Assembly: GCF_008298015.1 (NCBI RefSeq)
Contig: NZ_VTPX01000004.1
Coordinates: forward strand, 310,001 to 374,000
Direction of reading: 5' to 3'
From: Salinicola corii
GTDB taxonomy: Bacteria > Pseudomonadota > Gammaproteobacteria > Pseudomonadales > Halomonadaceae
Length of the DNA: 64,000 bases
Shown here: in pieces, positions 44,931-54,606 of the stretch
Layout of the letters: each line of letters opens with the position of its first letter
Numbering within the stretch: position 1 is the stretch's first letter
The notes under the pieces: generated by a model
What the model was told of the DNA's origin: nothing
What the model saw: only the letters and a program-made list of their open reading frames with translations
The model's database searches: none
Translations under genes and position numbers: made by a program

Positions 44931-47093
44931 TTAGTTTCGGGCGCGAACGATGCGGCCGATATGATTCAGATTGCGAAGGCGCTTGATGATTCGCGCCAAA
45001 TGAACGCGTCCCTTGACCAGAATGGTCAGGTTGACGATCGAGAGCCTGGCGTCGCGCTCCTCGATCCCGATGCGTTCGATATTGGCGTCGGCATCGGTGA
45101 TCAGGCTGGCCAGTTCGGCGATCAGGCCACGCCGAGTCTCGACCTCGATCCGCAGCGGTACCGGAAAATCCTGATCGATCTGCTTCGACCAGGTCAACGA
45201 GATCAACTTGTCGGGATCATCGCGCAACTCGTCGAGGTTACCACATTCGTGGCGGTGTACGACGATCCCCTTGCCGATGGACAGGTGGCCGATGACCGGG
45301 TCTCCCGGCAGCGGGTGGCAGCAGCGGGCGAAGCTGATCGCCATGCTCTCGGAGCCATTGATCACCATCGGGCCGTTGTGCGGGGAGTCCTCCAGCCGCC
45401 GCTCCGGGGGGCCATCGCTTGCACCGGCGTCCATGTCCGCAGTGAGCTCCTTCGTGACCAGGCGTCGCGCCGTGGCATGCGCCAGGCGAGTGCCAAGGCC
45501 GATGGTCTCTAGCAGATCGTCCTCGGTCTTGAGGTCCAGTTCGTCCAGCAGTGCCGAGAGTCGCTCCGGCGGCAGCTTATCCAGACTGGTTTCGAAGCTG
45601 CCCAGCGCCCGGTTGAGCAGGCGGCGTCCGAGCTGAATCGCTTCGCTTCGCTGCTGACTCTTCAGCGCATGACGAATCGCCGAGCGCGCCTTGGCGGTGA
45701 TCACGAAATTAAGCCAGGCGAGATTGGGTCGTGCTCCGGGCGCAGTGATGATCTCCAGCGTCTGACCGCTCTCCAGCGGGGTCGACAGCGGCGCGAGATG
45801 ACGATCGATGCGGCAGGCGATGCAGCTGTTGCCGATATCGGTGTGGACGCTGTAGGCGAAATCGACCGCCGTGGCCCCCTGTGGCAACTCCATGATGTCG
45901 CCCTTGGGAGTGAAGATGTAGACATCGTCCGGGAACAGGTCGTTCTTGACGTGCTCGATGAACTCCAGCGAATCCCCGGCATGGCGCTGCATCTCGAGCA
46001 GGCCGCGGACCCATTCGCGAGCGCGGGCATGGCTGCCGGCGCCGATGGGGCGCTCGGTCTGGCCGGCCTTGTAGAGCCAGTGAGCGGCAATGCCGTTGTT
46101 GGCCATCGCCTCCATCTCGCGGGTGCGGATCTGCACTTCGATTGGCATGCCGCTGGGGCCGAACAGCGTGGTGTGCAGGCTCTGGTAGCCGTTGGCCTTG
46201 GGAATCGCGATATAGTCCTTGAAGCGCCCCGGCACCGGCTTGTAGAGGTTGTGCACCGCCCCCAGCACGCGATAGCAGTTGTCGACGCTGTCAGTGATGA
46301 TGCGGAAACCGAACACATCCATGATCTCGGCGAACGGTTTGCGCTGGTCGTGCATCTTGCGGTAGATCGACAACAGGTGCTTCTGGCGTCCAACGACGCT
46401 GCCGGTCAGGTCGTCTTCGTCGAGGCGGCGTTGCAGGCTGGTCTGGATCTGGCGCATGGTTGAACGGCGGTTGCCGCGGGCGCTCGCCACCGCGCGCTTG
46501 ATACGCTCGGATCGCATCGGGTGGATCGCCTGGAACGAAAGATCCTCGAGCTCGACGCGGATGGTGTTGATACCCAGTCGCCCGGCGATACGGGCGTAGA
46601 TCTCCAGCGTTTCGCGGGCGATACGGCGCTTCTTGTCCGGGCGCAGCGCACCCAGCGTGCGCATGTTGTGCAGCCGGTCGGCGAGCTTGACGATGATCAC
46701 CCGTATGTCGCGGGACATCGCCATGACCATCTTCTGGAAATTCTCGGCCTGGGCGACCGCCTTGTCTTCGAAGGTGATCTGGGTCAGCTTCGAGACGCCG
46801 TCGACCAGCTCCGCTACCGCTTCACCGAATTGCGATTCCAGCGCTTCCCGGGAGACGCTCGTGTCTTCTATCACGTCGTGCAGCATGGCGGCCATCAGGC
46901 TCTGATGGTCCATGTGTAGGTTGGCGAGAATATTGGCGACGGCGAGCGGGTGGGTGACGTAAGGCTCGCCGGATCGGCGCTGCTGGCCGTCGTGGGCTTG
47001 TTCGGCGTAATAGAAGGCGCGTTTGACCTGCTGAATCTCGTCGTCGGGGAGATAGCCGCCGAGGCGATCGGCCAGGTCATCGATGGTGAACAT
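44931..47093 (-). CDS. spoT: Bifunctional (p)ppGpp synthase/hydrolase SpoT
   Basis: 720 aa. The hydrolase domain has the HD pair at about residues 72-73 (MLHDVIEDT), and the synthase domain (about 240-350) contains GRFKDYIAIPKANGYQSLHT. The RFKD form marks a two-way SpoT rather than RelA. TGS (about 390-450) and C-terminal ACT domains (about 645-720) follow. It sets the level of the stringent alarmone. The gene lies downstream of gmk and rpoZ in the usual gammaproteobacterial order. Confidence 0.95.
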   Translation of the reverse strand: MFTIDDLADRLGGYLPDDEIQQVKRAFYYAEQAHDGQQRRSGEPYVTHPLAVANILANLHMDHQSLMAAMLHDVIEDTSVSREALESQFGEAVAELVDGVSKLTQITFEDKAVAQAENFQKMVMAMSRDIRVIIVKLADRLHNMRTLGALRPDKKRRIARETLEIYARIAGRLGINTIRVELEDLSFQAIHPMRSERIKRAVASARGNRRSTMRQIQTSLQRRLDEDDLTGSVVGRQKHLLSIYRKMHDQRKPFAEIMDVFGFRIITDSVDNCYRVLGAVHNLYKPVPGRFKDYIAIPKANGYQSLHTTLFGPSGMPIEVQIRTREMEAMANNGIAAHWLYKAGQTERPIGAGSHARAREWVRGLLEMQRHAGDSLEFIEHVKNDLFPDDVYIFTPKGDIMELPQGATAVDFAYSVHTDIGNSCIACRIDRHLAPLSTPLESGQTLEIITAPGARPNLAWLNFVITAKARSAIRHALKSQQRSEAIQLGRRLLNRALGSFETSLDKLPPERLSALLDELDLKTEDDLLETIGLGTRLAHATARRLVTKELTADMDAGASDGPPERRLEDSPHNGPMVINGSESMAISFARCCHPLPGDPVIGHLSIGKGIVVHRHECGNLDELRDDPDKLISLTWSKQIDQDFPVPLRIEVETRRGLIAELASLITDADANIERIGIEERDARLSIVNLTILVKGRVHLARIIKRLRNLNHIGRIVRARN

Positions 47094-47205
47094 GCGGCGC
47101 GCCTATTTTACGTTAACGACCCGTTTTTCATTGCCCGTCTGGCAGCCGGCCCCGTAAAGACCGCGCCAGCGGCCTGGGAGGCATTGGTCACGCCAGGAGC
47201 CTGGT

Positions 47206-47463
47206 TCAGATGTCGTATTCCTGGGTCGGCTCGGGGCGCGGGCGCGGCGGCGCGGCTTCGACCGGCTCGTCGAGAATGCTGTCGCCGATCTGGCCGGTGG
47301 CGATTTCGCGCAGGGCCATGACGGTCGGCTTGTCGTTTTCCCACGGCAGCAGCGCATCGCGGGAGCCGCGCGCGAGCTGACGGGCGCGTTGGGACGAGAT
47401 CATTACCAGCTTGAAACGATTCTCGATGTGGTCCAGACAATCTTCGACGGTCACTCGTGCCAT
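47206..47463 (-). CDS. rpoZ: RNA polymerase omega subunit RpoZ
   Basis: 85 aa from the ATG at 47461-47463; the frame is open further upstream but the protein start [20 protein letters not shown] is conserved. SSQRARQL and [15 protein letters not shown] are the other family segments. The acidic/proline tail is normal. Omega helps assemble the beta-prime subunit and contributes to the ppGpp site. spoT follows after 112 bases. Confidence 0.94.
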   Translation of the reverse strand: MARVTVEDCLDHIENRFKLVMISSQRARQLARGSRDALLPWENDKPTVMALREIATGQIGDSILDEPVEAAPPRPRPEPTQEYDI

Positions 47464-47613
47464 GAGGGTAGCCCTGCCAGAAATGGGTGAACGCGCCCCG
47501 GATGGCGGGGTCTGCGGGACCGAGCAGTCTACTGGAGTCGTGCGCTGTCTGACAAGAGTCCTCAACGAGTGGCAAGAGTCCTCGACGACCGACAGCAGCC
47601 CGCCGGTGGCGGT

Positions 47614-48453
<840 letters not shown>

Positions 48454-48472
48454 TTATCTCCGAAGGAATTCC

Positions 48473-49681
48473 ATGGCCTCTTCACAGCATGCCGCGACCG
48501 GCAGCCCGGTCGCCTTCATCGGTGCCGCGTTCGCCTTCTTGCTCACCATGATCGGCACCACCATGCCGACGCCGCTCTATCCGATCTATCAGCAGCAGTT
48601 CGGCTTCTCCCAGCTGACGATCACGATCATCTTCGCGGTCTACGCCGCCGGCGTGATGGGCGCGCTGCTGCTGACTGGACGCTGGTCGGATCAGTTGGGG
48701 CGGCGTCCGATGCTGTTCGCCGGTCTGGCCGCCTCGGCGTTGAGCGACGTGGTGTTCTGGCATGCCGGCGGTCTCGGCATGATCCTGACCGGCCGCGTGC
48801 TGTCCGGTATCTCGGCCGGCATCTTCACCGGTACCGCCACCGTCGCGGTGATGGAGCTGGTGCCCGACGCCTGGAAGCGGGTCGGCCCGCTGGTTGCCAC
48901 CGCGGCCAACATGGGCGGGCTGGGGCTGGGGCCGATGCTCGCCGGGGTGCTGGCGGCGGCGTTCCCGATGCCGTTGATCCTTCCCTACGTCGTCCACCTC
49001 GCCCTGGTCCTGCTGGCCGTGCTCTGCCTCTGGCGGGCGCCCGAGACGGTGGATCGACCGGCGCGGATACGGCTGAGCGTCCAGCGGCTCGGCGTGCCCG
49101 AAGGGGTCCGCAGCGTTTTCGTTCCCGCGGCGATTGCCGCTTTTGCCGGCTTCATGGTGTGCGGTTTCGCGACCTCGGTGACGCCGGCCTTTCTCGGCAG
49201 GGAACTTGGCCATCACAACCCGGCGCTGATCGGCTTCGTGGCCGGGCTGCTCTTCATCGCCTCCACGGTGGGGCAGATGGTGCAGGACAAGTTGCCCGAG
49301 GCCCGGCGCCTGCCGATCGGCTGTGGCGTCTTGCTGATCGGCGTGCTGTTGATCGCCTGGGGCATCGGCGCGAAGACGCTGACGGGGTTCATCATCGGCC
49401 CTGTCGTCGCCGGCATCGGCCAGGGCATCGCCTTTCGTGCCGGGTTGGGCGCCGTCGCGGCGGCAAGCCCGGCGGAGCACAAGGCATCGGTGGTCTCGAC
49501 CTTCTTCGTGGTGGCTTACATCGCCATCTCGCTGCCGGTGATCGGCATCGGCGTGGTGGCTTCCGTCATCAGCCTGCAACTGACCGGGCTGCTGTTCGCG
49601 CTGCTGGTGGCACTGCTCTGCTGCGTGGCGCTGGCCATGCTGCTGCGGCCGTCGCGTCAGGGTGAATCGTCGGACGCCTGA
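48473..49681 (+). CDS. MFS transporter, drug-exporter-like
   Basis: 402 aa from the ATG at 48473, with AAGGA upstream; a longer frame from 48335 is rejected as arginine-rich and not hydrophobic. About twelve membrane segments are seen. GRWSDQLGRRPMLFAGL (about residue 66) is the MFS loop 2-3 motif, and ISAGIFTGTATVAVMELVP is in helix 5. The layout is that of DHA1-type exporters, but the substrate is unknown. It stands alone between gmk and pyrC. Confidence 0.85.
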   Translation: MASSQHAATGSPVAFIGAAFAFLLTMIGTTMPTPLYPIYQQQFGFSQLTITIIFAVYAAGVMGALLLTGRWSDQLGRRPMLFAGLAASALSDVVFWHAGGLGMILTGRVLSGISAGIFTGTATVAVMELVPDAWKRVGPLVATAANMGGLGLGPMLAGVLAAAFPMPLILPYVVHLALVLLAVLCLWRAPETVDRPARIRLSVQRLGVPEGVRSVFVPAAIAAFAGFMVCGFATSVTPAFLGRELGHHNPALIGFVAGLLFIASTVGQMVQDKLPEARRLPIGCGVLLIGVLLIAWGIGAKTLTGFIIGPVVAGIGQGIAFRAGLGAVAAASPAEHKASVVSTFFVVAYIAISLPVIGIGVVASVISLQLTGLLFALLVALLCCVALAMLLRPSRQGESSDA

Positions 49682-49782
49682 TCAGCCTGAGCGACAGAGC
49701 TGGGGATTCGCTAGAGCTCGGGAATCGACAGGCTCTGGTATCATGAGCGCCGATTCGTCCCACCGATTGCCAGGAGTTCCCG

Positions 49783-50832
49783 ATGACCGCTTCGCCCGAC
49801 ACGCTTCGCATCCGCCGCCCCGACGACTGGCACCTGCATCTGCGTGACGGCGACGTGCTCAAGACGGTGCTGCCCTATACCAGCCGAACCTTTGCCCGCG
49901 CCATCGTGATGCCCAACCTGGTACCGCCGGTGACCACGGTCGAGGCGGCCGACGCGTATCGCGAGCGCATCCTGGCGGCGATTCCCGCCGGGCATGACTT
50001 CACCCCGCTGATGACCTGCTATCTCAACGAAAGCGTCTCCCACGAGACGCTGGAGCGCGGCCATGCCGACGGCCTGTTTACCGCCGCCAAGCTCTACCCG
50101 GCCAACGCCACCACCAACTCCCAGCACGGCGTCAAGCGCATCACCGACGTCTACCCGCTGCTGGAAGTGATGCAGCGGATCGGCATGCCGCTGCTGGTGC
50201 ATGGCGAAGTCACGCGTGGCGAGATCGATATCTTCGATCGCGAGAAACACTTCATCGACGAGGTGATGACCGACATTCGCCGCCAGTTCCCGGCGCTCAA
50301 GGTGGTGTTCGAGCACATCACTACCCGGGACGCCGCCCAGTTCGTGCTGGAAGGCGACGAATGCCTGGGCGCCACGCTGACCCCCCAGCATCTGGCCCAG
50401 AACCGCAACGACATGCTGGTCGGCGGCATTCGCCCGCATCTCTACTGCCTGCCGATCCTGAAGCGGCAGGAGCATCAGCAGGCACTGCGCCAGGCCGTGG
50501 CCAGCGGCCATCCGCGCTTCTTCCTCGGCACCGACTCCGCGCCCCATGTCACCGCCGCCAAGGAGACCGCCTGCGGCTGCGCCGGCGTGTTCAACGCCGA
50601 AGCCGCGCTCTCGGTCTACGCCGACGTGTTCGAGCAGGAGGGCGCGCTCCAGCACTTCGAAGCCTTCTGCTCCGAGAACGGCCCACGCTTCTACGGGCTG
50701 CCGCTCAACGAAAGCCATGTCACCCTGACGCGCCAGCCGACTCCGGTCGCCGAATCGGTGGGCGAAGGCGACAACACCTTCGTGCCCTATAAGGCCGGCG
50801 AATCGCTGAGTTGGTCGGTGGCGCTGGAGTGA
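49783..50832 (+). CDS. pyrC: Dihydroorotase PyrC (type II)
   Basis: 349 aa with CAGGAG before the ATG. It closes carbamoyl aspartate to dihydroorotate in pyrimidine synthesis. Metal ligands are in [11 protein letters not shown] (H17, H19), the carbamylated lysine is K103 in [12 protein letters not shown], and LLVHGE and EHITTRDA supply further histidines. GTDSAPH gives the catalytic aspartate. The length is that of E. coli-type PyrC. A nitrilase-family gene starts four bases after the stop. Confidence 0.96.
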   Translation: MTASPDTLRIRRPDDWHLHLRDGDVLKTVLPYTSRTFARAIVMPNLVPPVTTVEAADAYRERILAAIPAGHDFTPLMTCYLNESVSHETLERGHADGLFTAAKLYPANATTNSQHGVKRITDVYPLLEVMQRIGMPLLVHGEVTRGEIDIFDREKHFIDEVMTDIRRQFPALKVVFEHITTRDAAQFVLEGDECLGATLTPQHLAQNRNDMLVGGIRPHLYCLPILKRQEHQQALRQAVASGHPRFFLGTDSAPHVTAAKETACGCAGVFNAEAALSVYADVFEQEGALQHFEAFCSENGPRFYGLPLNESHVTLTRQPTPVAESVGEGDNTFVPYKAGESLSWSVALE

Positions 50833-50836
50833 AAGC

Positions 50837-51592
50837 GTGAAAAACGGATCGCTAACCATCGGGCTGGCTCAGATCGGCTCGCTCGCCGGTGATGTCGGGG
50901 CCAACCTTTCGCGTCATCTGCTCGTGGTGAACCGGGCTGCCGCGGCTGGTGTGGGAGTACTCATCTTTCCCGAGCTCTCGTTGACAGGATATGAGCCGGC
51001 TCTCGCGGCGAAGCTGGCACTTTCGCCGACAGACCCCCGTCTAGCGCCTCTTGTCGAGTCGGCGAAGCGCCATGGGCTGCATGTCGTCGCTGGCCTGCCG
51101 CTGACGGGCGTCGAGCGACCACGAGTGGGCGCGCTGGTCATCTCTTCGAACGGAGAGGTCTCAACCTACGCCAAGCGGTATCTCCATGTGGGGGAAGAGG
51201 CGACTTTCGAGCCCGGCGAAGAGAACTGCCTGCTGGATATCGGCGAGGAGCGGGTTGCTATCGCCATCTGTGCCGATACCAATGCACCCGAGCATGCCGA
51301 GCACTGCGCGGCCCTGGGCGCGACGGTCTATCTCGCCGGTGTGTTGATCACGGCGGGCGGCTATGCCGCCGATACCGCGCAGCTCGCCCGCACGGCGGCG
51401 CGTCATGACCTGCTGGTGGGCATGGCCAACCACAACGCGGCGTCCGGCGGCATGATGGCCATTGGCAAAAGCGGCTTCTGGACGGCGGCTGGCGCCCTGA
51501 CGGTAGCCGCCGATAGCGATGCGCTGGTGATCGCCACTCGCCGCCCTGAAGGCTGGCGAGGGCAACTCCACCGGCTCAAGCTCGCCGATTAG
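50837..51592 (+). CDS. Carbon-nitrogen hydrolase (nitrilase superfamily)
   Basis: 251 aa from the GTG at 50837, close behind pyrC. The Glu-Lys-Cys triad is complete: E in LIFPELSLTGYEP (about residue 42), K in YAKRYLHVGEE (about 112) and C in VAIAICADTNAP (about 147). This is an amidase-branch enzyme splitting a small amide or N-carbamoyl compound. The position next to pyrC may be accidental, although an N-carbamoyl substrate would fit. The substrate is unknown. Confidence 0.85.
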   Translation: MKNGSLTIGLAQIGSLAGDVGANLSRHLLVVNRAAAAGVGVLIFPELSLTGYEPALAAKLALSPTDPRLAPLVESAKRHGLHVVAGLPLTGVERPRVGALVISSNGEVSTYAKRYLHVGEEATFEPGEENCLLDIGEERVAIAICADTNAPEHAEHCAALGATVYLAGVLITAGGYAADTAQLARTAARHDLLVGMANHNAASGGMMAIGKSGFWTAAGALTVAADSDALVIATRRPEGWRGQLHRLKLAD

Positions 51593-51680
51593 AACGATAC
51601 TCGACTGTTTTCCCTAGGCCGCTCCCCGAAGGAGGGCGGCATTCCATCAGTGTATTGGCATGGCGAACGGGTTGGGTTCG

Positions 51681-51737
51681 TCACGAATAACGCTGGGCGA
51701 CGGTCTGGTCGCCGGCGTAGTGGTACACGGTATACAT
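51681..51737 (-). CDS. Possible 18-residue small ORF downstream of iolE
   Basis: MYTVYHYAGDQTVAQRYS, preceded by GAGG eight bases before the ATG. It lies on the iol strand 50 bases after the iolE stop, in the 195-base gap before the convergent amidase gene. The ribosome site and position are suggestive, but so short a frame can arise by chance. It may also be the relic of a longer gene. Confidence 0.25.
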   Translation of the reverse strand: MYTVYHYAGDQTVAQRYS

Positions 51738-51787
51738 GGCAAAACCTCGATGTGGCTGATGGAAGGAGCGATGTGCGGTGACAGCAT

Positions 51788-52687
51788 TCAGGTGTCGATG
51801 GTGAATCCGGCATCCCGCGCCAACTGGTGCAGGTTGCGATAGCCCAGCCGGGCGTAGGTCAGCGGATGCGCCACTTCCGGGTCCTGCTCGGCCTCGACCA
51901 CCAGCCAGCCCACGTAACCGGCTTCGCGCAGATGGGTCAGGGTGGGTAGGAAATCGACGTCCCCGTCGCCGGGTACGGTGAACAGGCCGTCTAGCACGCC
52001 GTCGAGAAAGCTCTTGTCGCGGTTGCGCACATCGTCGAGGACCACCCGGCGCACGTCCTTGCAGTGGACATGGTGGATGCGCCCGGCGTAGCGGCGGGCC
52101 ACCGCCAGCGGATCGCCACCGGCACCATACAAATGGCCCAGGTCGAGCAGCAGCCCCACCGACTCGGGTGTGTTGTCGAGCAGCCGTTCGACCTCTGCCT
52201 GGCTCTCGATCAGGGTGCCCAGGTGGTGGTGATAGACCAGTTGCATGCCCTGGGCGGCGAGATAGTCGCCGACTTCGGCCAGCCCCTGGCACAACCGCTG
52301 CCACTCCGACTCGTCGAGCAGCGGGCGCTGCGACAGCGGGCGCGAGGCATCACCGTGGATGCAGCGGGTCACTTCACAGTAGACCATCACCGATGCGCCA
52401 CCGGCCCTGAGCAGGGCGAGATGGCCCTGCAGCGCCTCGATCTCTGCCTGGGGACCGCGCTCCAGGATGCGGCTGGAGTACCAGCCGGAGACCAGCGCCA
52501 ACTCGTGGGCGCCCAGAGCGGCGTTCAGCGCCTCGGGCGCGCGCGGGAACTTCTGGCCCAGTTCGAAGCCGGCGAAGCCCGCCTCGCGTCCCTCGCGCAG
52601 GCAGGTCTCGAGCGGAGTATCCCCGCCCAGGCTGGGCAGGTCGTCGTTGGTCCAGGTCAGCGGGTTGATGCCTAAACGTACGCTCAT
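51788..52687 (-). CDS. iolE: Myo-inosose-2 dehydratase IolE
   Basis: 299 aa from the ATG at 52685-52687, with GGAG upstream; the longer open frame to 52768 overlaps iolD's end and is not needed. It is a xylose-isomerase-fold, metal-dependent enzyme that removes water from 2-keto-myo-inositol. VRLGINPLTWTNDDLPSLGG (residues about 2-21) is diagnostic, and YHHHLGTLIES, LDLGHL, HCKDVR and VVEAEQDPEVAHP give the metal ligands and the conserved end. It is the last recognised gene of the minus-strand iol unit. Confidence 0.95.
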   Translation of the reverse strand: MSVRLGINPLTWTNDDLPSLGGDTPLETCLREGREAGFAGFELGQKFPRAPEALNAALGAHELALVSGWYSSRILERGPQAEIEALQGHLALLRAGGASVMVYCEVTRCIHGDASRPLSQRPLLDESEWQRLCQGLAEVGDYLAAQGMQLVYHHHLGTLIESQAEVERLLDNTPESVGLLLDLGHLYGAGGDPLAVARRYAGRIHHVHCKDVRRVVLDDVRNRDKSFLDGVLDGLFTVPGDGDVDFLPTLTHLREAGYVGWLVVEAEQDPEVAHPLTYARLGYRNLHQLARDAGFTIDT

Positions 52688-52752
52688 GGTGAACTCCATG
52701 TCGTTCGGCCCGTCGCCAGTGGCGGGCCGAAGGGTCGATGTCGAAACGGCGC

Positions 52753-54606
52753 TCAGCGGTTGTGCCACTGGCGCGTCTTGCGTTCCTCATAGCGGCGGCG
52801 GGCCTCGCCCACCTCCTCGCGTACGGAGACCTCGGCGACGGCCACGTCCCACCACGCGCCGCCTTCCTCGGTGGTCGCCAGCGGATCGGTGTCCAGCGCG
52901 ATCACGTAGCTGATCAGCGAGGCCTTGGCCCGCGTCAGCGCCGCCTCCAGTTCGGGAATGCCGGAGACCGTCTCCGAGCGGGCGCCGAGGGCCGCGGCAT
53001 GGGCGGCGAAGTCGATCCTCGGGGCGCCTTCGGCGGTGCCGAGGCAGTCGTCGAGCAGGTTATTGAAGCCGGGGCCGCCGCAGACCTGCTGCAAACGATG
53101 GATGCAGCCGAAGCCGCGGTTGTCGAGCACCACCGCGATGATCTTGTGGCCCAGCATTACAGAGGTCGCGATCTCCGAGTTGAGCATCAGGTAGGCGCCG
53201 TCGCCGACCATCACGAAGACGTTGGACGTGGGACTGGCCATCTTGGTGCCGATCCCGCCGGCCAGCTCGTAGCCCATGCAGGAGTAGCCGTACTCCAGGT
53301 GATAGCCGCGAGGGTGGCGGGTGCGCCACAGCTTGTGCAGTTCGCCGGGCAGGCCACCGGCGGCGGCGACCACGATGTCGCGCTCGCCGGCGGCGCGGTT
53401 GACGGCACCGATCACCTCGGCGTCGCTGGGCAGGTCCGTACCGCGATCGCGCGTCGCCAGCTCGACGCTGCGGTTCCAGGCCTTGCGCAGGTGGGCGGCG
53501 CGTTCGATCCAGGCCGGCGCCGGCTGCCAGTCGTCGAGCCCTCCGGCGAGGGCCGGCAGGGTCAACGCGGCATCGCCGACCACCGCCTGGCCGTGATGCT
53601 TGATCGCGTCGAAGGCGGCGACATTGAGGCTGACCAACCGCGTACGGGGCGAGATCAGCGCCCGCGAGCCGGAAGTGAAATCGCCCAGCCGCGTGCCCAC
53701 TGCGAGGATCAGGTCGGCCTCCTCGGCCAGCGCATTGGCGGCGGCGGAACCGGTGACGCCGATGCTGCCCAGGTTGTGGGCGTGATCCCACGGCAGCGCC
53801 CCCTTGCCGGCCTGGGTCTCGCCCACCGGCAGCCGGTAGCGTTCGACCAGCGCGGCCAGGGCGTCGCGGGCGCCGGCATAGTGGACGCCGCCACCAGCGA
53901 TCACCAGCGGCTGGCGAGCCTCGCGGAGCAGAGCGATGGCACTGGCCAGTTCGTCGACATCGGCGGCCTGGCGCCGGGGCCGGTGCACCTTCTCGACAAA
54001 CAGTCGTCGGGGGAAGTCGTAGGCCATGGTCTGCACGTCCTGGGGCAGCGCCAGCGTCACCGGGCCACACTCGACGGGGTCGGTGAGCACGCGCAGCGCC
54101 TGGGGCAGCGCGGTCAGCAACTGCTCGGGCCGGGTGATGCGGTCGAAGAAGCGGCTGACCGGCTTGAAGCAGTCGTTGCTGGTCAGGGTGTGGTCGTGGA
54201 AGTTCTCGACCTGCTGAAGCACCGGATCCGGCAACCGGGTGGCGAAGGTGTCGCCGGGCAGGAACAGCACCGGCAGGCGGTTGACGTGAGCCACGGCACA
54301 GGCGGTGACCATGTTGGTCGAGCCGGGGCCGGCGGAGGCGGTACAGACCATCACCCGACGCCGCTCCAGGGTCTTGGTGTAGGCGATGGCGGCGTGGGCC
54401 ATCGCCTGCTCGTTGTGGGCGCGGTAGGTTGGCAACTGCTCGCGGGCCTGATAGAGCGCCTCGCCCAGCCCGGCCACGTTGCCGTGGCCGAAGATCGCCC
54501 AGCAGCCGGAGAACAGCGGCAAAATCTCGCCATCCACCTCTACCTTCTGGGCATTCAGGTAACGCACCACGGCCTGGGCCATGGTCAGTCTGAGGCTGTC
54601 GCTCAT
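52753..54606 (-). CDS. iolD: 3D-(3,5/4)-trihydroxycyclohexane-1,2-dione hydrolase IolD
   Basis: 617 aa from the ATG at 54604-54606, with AAGGAG upstream; the frame beyond that is not family-like. This thiamine-diphosphate enzyme opens the inositol ring. The N-terminal pyrimidine domain contains GHGNVAGLGEALYQ and TASAGPGSTNMVTA. The C-terminal domain carries VFVMVGDGAYLMLNSEIATS, the GDG-N cofactor motif, and MASPTSNV. The ATG overlaps the iolC stop by four bases. Confidence 0.95.
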   Translation of the reverse strand: MSDSLRLTMAQAVVRYLNAQKVEVDGEILPLFSGCWAIFGHGNVAGLGEALYQAREQLPTYRAHNEQAMAHAAIAYTKTLERRRVMVCTASAGPGSTNMVTACAVAHVNRLPVLFLPGDTFATRLPDPVLQQVENFHDHTLTSNDCFKPVSRFFDRITRPEQLLTALPQALRVLTDPVECGPVTLALPQDVQTMAYDFPRRLFVEKVHRPRRQAADVDELASAIALLREARQPLVIAGGGVHYAGARDALAALVERYRLPVGETQAGKGALPWDHAHNLGSIGVTGSAAANALAEEADLILAVGTRLGDFTSGSRALISPRTRLVSLNVAAFDAIKHHGQAVVGDAALTLPALAGGLDDWQPAPAWIERAAHLRKAWNRSVELATRDRGTDLPSDAEVIGAVNRAAGERDIVVAAAGGLPGELHKLWRTRHPRGYHLEYGYSCMGYELAGGIGTKMASPTSNVFVMVGDGAYLMLNSEIATSVMLGHKIIAVVLDNRGFGCIHRLQQVCGGPGFNNLLDDCLGTAEGAPRIDFAAHAAALGARSETVSGIPELEAALTRAKASLISYVIALDTDPLATTEEGGAWWDVAVAEVSVREEVGEARRRYEERKTRQWHNR

